Source: CAIXDB01 sp038327915 (GTDB taxonomy: Bacteria; Patescibacteriota; Minisyncoccia; Phycocordibacterales; DATDWN01). Taken from it: a stretch of 7,776 nt of DNA. The translations under genes and the position numbers were made by a program. The notes beneath the pieces were generated by a model. The model was given only the letters and a program-made list of their open reading frames with translations. It was not told the origin of the DNA and did no database searches. Positions 5,482 through 7,776 of this stretch are shown one piece after another. Every line of letters begins with the position of its first letter. Within the stretch, counting starts at the first letter, position 1. The DNA lies in assembly GCA_038327915.1 (NCBI GenBank), contig JBBQLO010000034.1, positions 1 to 7,776 of the forward strand, written 5' to 3'.

Positions 5482-5496
5482 ACTTAGTATTAATAT
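5468..5496 (+). promoter_or_regulatory. DoxX-like gene promoter, near-leaderless
   Basis: TTGTCA (5468-5473; 5/6) is followed by a 17-bp spacer and TAATAT (5491-5496; 4/6), ending six bases before the ATG at 5503. Transcription would start at the ATG. The -35 box lies inside the spacer of the opposing MFS promoter. Confidence 0.5.
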
Positions 5497-5502
5497 AAAC
5501 AC

Positions 5503-6606
5503 ATGTTAATGAGGGTAGTAATAATTTTATTAGCATTTTTCTCTTTTTATAATTCAGCTTCAGCACATGAGGCTTATGTTCTGCCTAACAATACTTTTTG
5601 GGATGGAATCAAACAACCCCTCAGTGCTCACGCATTTGATGCTCTAAAAAATATAGACAATATACACACAACACTAATAATAGTATTATCCGTTTTTACA
5701 CTTCTTGGTATAAATTTTTTATTTCGTAGAAGCAAGGTTGGAAAAAGAGTACATACTTTTCTGGAGAGGCGTCAGAATTTTGGTCCTCACTTTATTAGAT
5801 TGGCTATTTCAATTGCCTTTATGTTTTCCGCATTAAGCAATAGTTTTCTTGGGCCTGAATTGCACGGAAGTCTATTCCCATATCCCTATATAGTACAAGT
5901 AATTTTCTTTTGTATTAGTATTATGATCGCATTCGGTTTTCTAACTGAAATAGCCGCATGCGCCGGAATAATATTGTATGTATGGAGTATCTTTGTATAT
6001 GGCCAATATGTATTTACATACCTAAATTATCTAGGAGAACTTATTGTCTTGTTGTTGTTTGGCATGAGAGTATTTTCTCTGGATCGGTATATTTTTGGTC
6101 CACTACGAAGGTTTCAATCTTTTGAAAAATACGAGACTGTCATAGTGAGAGTCATGTATGGCCTCGCTCTCATATACGCAGGCATTACAGTTAAATTATT
6201 ACATCCAGATCTATCCGTTACTGTAGTAAACACTTGGAATCTTACAAAATTCCACTGGCTATTCCCTTCGGACCCACTTCTCGTAACACTTGGTGCTGGT
6301 ATTGTAGAATGTGTGATGGGTTTATTTATTATTTTTGGTTTTGAGATGCGTCTCACAGTGTTAATCAGTCTCTTTTATATAACACTTTCCTTGTTATACT
6401 TCCGCGAGTTAGTTTGGCCACACTTACTACTTTATGGAATTTCTTTTAATCTTATAGTGCAACCAGAATTTTTTACCATCGACCACATATTGTTTGAGCA
6501 CCATCGCAGGGAAAAGCCATGGTGGAAAAGATCACTGTCTGCACACAGTGAAAAAGGAAATAGTGAAAGTATTGCTCCACTACCCTACACACTTTGGCAC
6601 AATTAA
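5503..6606 (+). CDS. DoxX-like polytopic membrane protein with signal peptide (367 aa)
   Basis: The sequence suggests an envelope membrane protein. Residues 1-21 form a signal peptide (RVVIILLAFFSFYNSASA) with a likely cut at A21|H22, so the mature protein would begin HEAYVLP. Hydrophobic segments follow at about 56-74, 97-116, 128-148, 150-170, 176-193, 213-231, 258-280, 283-301 and 306-320. The C-terminal half has DoxX-like features: IVRVMYGLALIYAGITVKLLHP (214-235), the helix pair LVTLGAGIVECVMGLFIIFGFEMRLTVL (260-287), and a closing WPHLLLYGISFNLIVQPE. The tail after 330 is basic and cytosolic-looking (HHRREKPWWKR). DoxX proteins are linked to quinone or redox functions in some organisms, but the role here is unproven. 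The ATG at 5503 is supported by a promoter ending six bases upstream; an alternative ATG lies two codons on. It is divergent from the MFS gene, 58 bp apart. Confidence 0.72.
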   Translation: MLMRVVIILLAFFSFYNSASAHEAYVLPNNTFWDGIKQPLSAHAFDALKNIDNIHTTLIIVLSVFTLLGINFLFRRSKVGKRVHTFLERRQNFGPHFIRLAISIAFMFSALSNSFLGPELHGSLFPYPYIVQVIFFCISIMIAFGFLTEIAACAGIILYVWSIFVYGQYVFTYLNYLGELIVLLLFGMRVFSLDRYIFGPLRRFQSFEKYETVIVRVMYGLALIYAGITVKLLHPDLSVTVVNTWNLTKFHWLFPSDPLLVTLGAGIVECVMGLFIIFGFEMRLTVLISLFYITLSLLYFRELVWPHLLLYGISFNLIVQPEFFTIDHILFEHHRREKPWWKRSLSAHSEKGNSESIAPLPYTLWHN

Positions 6607-6629
6607 TTAAACTGCCTCGAGCTTACGCA

Positions 6630-6732
6630 CGTGGCATTCCCTTAATCAAACAACTGCGTAGTTTGCCCTCCATCCCTCGGACTGACGCCACGGGGAATTT
6701 ATGTGAAGTAAAAGGGTACTTACAAGTCCGAG
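6630..6732 (+). ncRNA. Candidate structured RNA with pseudoknot-forming complements
   Basis: The stretch is G+C-richer than the surrounding spacer and has no coding frame. CTCGGACT (6676-6683) pairs perfectly with AGTCCGAG (6725-6732) and encloses a hairpin, TGT-AAGTA (6702-6710, one bulged G) with TACTT-ACA (6717-6724). CGTGGC (6630-6635) pairs with GCCACG (6687-6692), which lies inside the first helix, so both together make a pseudoknot. ATTCCC (6636-6641) can instead pair with GGGAAT (6693-6698). CAAAC/GTTTG (6647-6651/6661-6665) forms a further hairpin. Mutually exclusive pairings suggest a switch or a folded sRNA. No known family is recognised. Confidence 0.4.
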
Positions 6733-6761
6733 TGCACAGAGAAATTTGAGGAACTGAATTT

Positions 6762-6799
6762 TTTTCAACCAAAACACATACAAGTGTTTTGGTTGAAAA
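6762..6799. repeat. Perfect 16-bp inverted repeat, six-base loop
   Basis: TTTTCAACCAAAACAC (6762-6777) is fully complementary to 6784-6799. The T-run lies before and the A-run after the stem, the reverse of a rho-independent terminator, so termination is unlikely on either strand. It could be a protein-binding palindrome, a stabilising 3' hairpin, or part of the structured RNA just upstream. Confidence 0.75.
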
Positions 6800-6882
6800 C
6801 GTGAATGGTGACCGTCCTCATTATTGTAAGAAACAATACTCGACTTTTTTTATAATATGTTGACCACGCAATGCACTGAATT

Positions 6883-6913
6883 TTGAAATATATTTTTTAT
6901 TGCAATGTATATA
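6883..6913 (+). promoter_or_regulatory. Weak possible promoter for the DUF5666-like gene
   Basis: TTGAAA (6883-6888) is a fair -35 (5/6), with TATATA (6908-6913; 4/6) at a long 19-bp spacing. A perfect TATAAT at 6851-6856 lacks a correctly spaced -35. No SD precedes the ATG at 6995; the sequence there is A-rich. Apart from the two structured elements listed, nothing else is seen in 6607-6994. Confidence 0.25.
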
Positions 6914-6994
6914 CCAGTGAGAGATAAGGAAGTAGTCTATCCACTAAATTTCTCATGCAAATTAAATAAATTTTAAAATTAAACTAAAACAAAA

Positions 6995-7525
6995 ATGTTA
7001 AAAAATAAGCTGTCAAAATCATTACTTATTGGGGCTGGTGTTCTGGTTGGTCTTGGAGCAGGAATAGTGGGGGTTGTAAGTGCTCAAAGTGTTATGACAA
7101 CACCAAACGTGTCTGCATCTGTAGTTAATTCAGCTTCTACTACACCTCCTGTAGATACTCCAGAGCAGGGAGACGTAGCTGACACATTGTCCACATCTAA
7201 ACCCCACGATCACAAACCGGCAGGTGAAGATGGTGTTATATCAAGTATTACTGGATCAACATTTGTTATAACAGAAGAATCTAACGAGGATGGATCTCCA
7301 TATACCGTGCAATCAAGTGGGGCTACATTTAGTATTAATGGTACAGTAGGAAAGTTATCTGATCTTAAAGTCGGAGATAGAGTGTTTGTTGAAGGAACAA
7401 CAACCGGCACAAACGTAGTTGCAACTTCTGTTTCCCTCGGACACAAAAGTCATGATGAATCTGGCTCGGACACAGACAGAGAGACAAATGACGATGGTGA
7501 GACGGGAACATCTACAAATGAGTAA
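6995..7525 (+). CDS. Exported DUF5666-like protein (176 aa)
   Basis: The sequence predicts a secreted or surface-exposed protein. Residues 1-30 form a signal peptide: a basic start (MLKNKLSK), a Gly-rich hydrophobic core (LLIGAGVLVGLGAGIVGVV) and a cut near SA|QS. A Ser/Thr/Pro-rich linker (31-75) includes a His-rich spot (KPHDHKP). Residues 78-149 match the DUF5666 beta-barrel pattern: DGVISSITGSTFVITEE, then TFSINGTVGKLSDLKVGDRVFVEGTTTGTNVVATSVSLG. That domain is found in many exported bacterial proteins and its function is unknown. The C-terminal 27 residues are acidic and disordered (DESGSDTDRETNDDGETGTSTNE), without an LPXTG-type anchor. The start is the only ATG before the signal peptide. 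The gene appears monocistronic: 388 bp of non-coding sequence precedes it and a terminator follows. Confidence 0.78.
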   Translation: MLKNKLSKSLLIGAGVLVGLGAGIVGVVSAQSVMTTPNVSASVVNSASTTPPVDTPEQGDVADTLSTSKPHDHKPAGEDGVISSITGSTFVITEESNEDGSPYTVQSSGATFSINGTVGKLSDLKVGDRVFVEGTTTGTNVVATSVSLGHKSHDESGSDTDRETNDDGETGTSTNE

Positions 7526-7601
7526 ATTAATATTATAACGTACGCTTCCTTCTGATTCATCAAAAAATTCGATTATCATTTTGTGTAAACATTTTGAAAA
7601 C

Positions 7602-7630
7602 AAAAAAGCACCCAAAGGGGTGCTTTTTTT
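7602..7630 (+). terminator. Rho-independent terminator of the DUF5666-like gene
   Basis: AAAAAAGCACCC (7602-7613) pairs perfectly with GGGTGCTTTTTT (7618-7629) around an AAAG loop, and the T-run extends to 7630. The A-run on the opposite arm makes it potentially bidirectional. It lies 76 bp after the stop codon at 7525. Confidence 0.9.
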
Positions 7631-7760
7631 ATTCGTAGGAAACATCATGCACAGCATACATAATTTGCACTACATTGAGCAGACACTGAAATTTTAACTA
7701 CTTTCGTGATTTTGCTAAAAAATTGCAAAAAACCTCATTATAAGGCTTATGTATTAAAGC

Positions 7761-7766
7761 TTGACT
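7761..7766 (+). promoter_or_regulatory. Possible -35 box at the window edge
   Basis: TTGACT (5/6) lies 11 bases from the window end, so a matching -10 would fall just beyond it. Nothing else is seen in 7631-7776: no coding frame of useful length, no RNA gene and no strong hairpin. Confidence 0.2.
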
Positions 7767-7776
7767 TTTCTGTATA

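Noticed and set aside
6640..6670. tmRNA tag-like codons (Ala-Asn-Tyr-Ala-Val) on the minus strand
   Set aside because: The reading GCA AAC TAC GCA resembles a tmRNA tag, but no tRNA-like domain is visible and the remaining RNA would run into the DoxX-like coding region.
7210..7657. Minus-strand frames of 78 and 100 aa opposite the DUF5666-like gene
   Set aside because: They are antisense to a gene with a clear signal peptide and domain, and one begins beyond the terminator hairpin and reads through it.
1..7776. CRISPR array, IS element or toxin-antitoxin pair
   Set aside because: No regularly spaced direct repeats, transposase motifs or paired small toxin/antitoxin genes were found on reading both strands.

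Overview
The window looks like chromosomal sequence from a small-genome bacterium, most likely Patescibacteria/CPR (Parcubacteria-like). This is inferred from strongly AT-rich genes, near absence of Shine-Dalgarno (SD) sites in those genes, several apparently leaderless starts, a six-helix half-size MFS protein, a secreted DUF5666-type protein and many lineage-specific hypotheticals. No rRNA, tRNA or marker gene is present, so the assignment is tentative.

Layout. (1) 1-1676: a plus-strand cassette that is visibly richer in G+C (e.g. 32/60 at 541-600 against 17/60 at 3001-3060). It holds small genes of unknown function: a two-frame gene 168-642 that is probably frameshifted, a 91-aa acidic protein, and a 148-aa three-helix membrane protein. 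Each has a strong SD preceded by the same GTTCTTT motif. Hairpins fill the intergenic gaps, and a strong terminator closes the cassette at 1643-1680. (2) 1735-2166, minus: a VOC/glyoxalase-fold protein with its own promoter, converging on the cassette. (3) 2167-2713: a gene-poor stretch with a very long A/T-tract hairpin (2477-2535) followed directly by a G+C-rich foldable segment and another near-perfect hairpin (2536-2652); candidate structured RNA or small mobile relic. (4) 2714-4429, minus: a large cytosolic GT-A/GT2-like glycosyltransferase. (5) 4566-5444, minus: a small hypothetical gene directly behind a six-helix MFS half-transporter, in the same frame and separated from it by one stop codon. 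(6) 5503-6606, plus: a DoxX-like polytopic membrane protein with a signal peptide, divergent from the MFS gene, the two promoters interleaved within 58 bp. (7) 6607-6994: a non-coding stretch with strong complementary segments, including a pseudoknot-capable pair and a 16-bp perfect palindrome arm. (8) 6995-7525, plus: an exported DUF5666-like protein followed by a rho-independent terminator (7602-7630). (9) 7631-7776: no gene seen.

The genes do not form one pathway. The envelope theme is nevertheless clear: the MFS half-transporter, DoxX-like membrane protein, exported DUF5666-like protein and glycosyltransferase all fit cell-surface or membrane physiology. The most notable points are the contrast in translation-initiation style between the G+C-rich cassette (SD-led) and the AT-rich genes (leaderless or SD-less), and the two structured non-coding regions.
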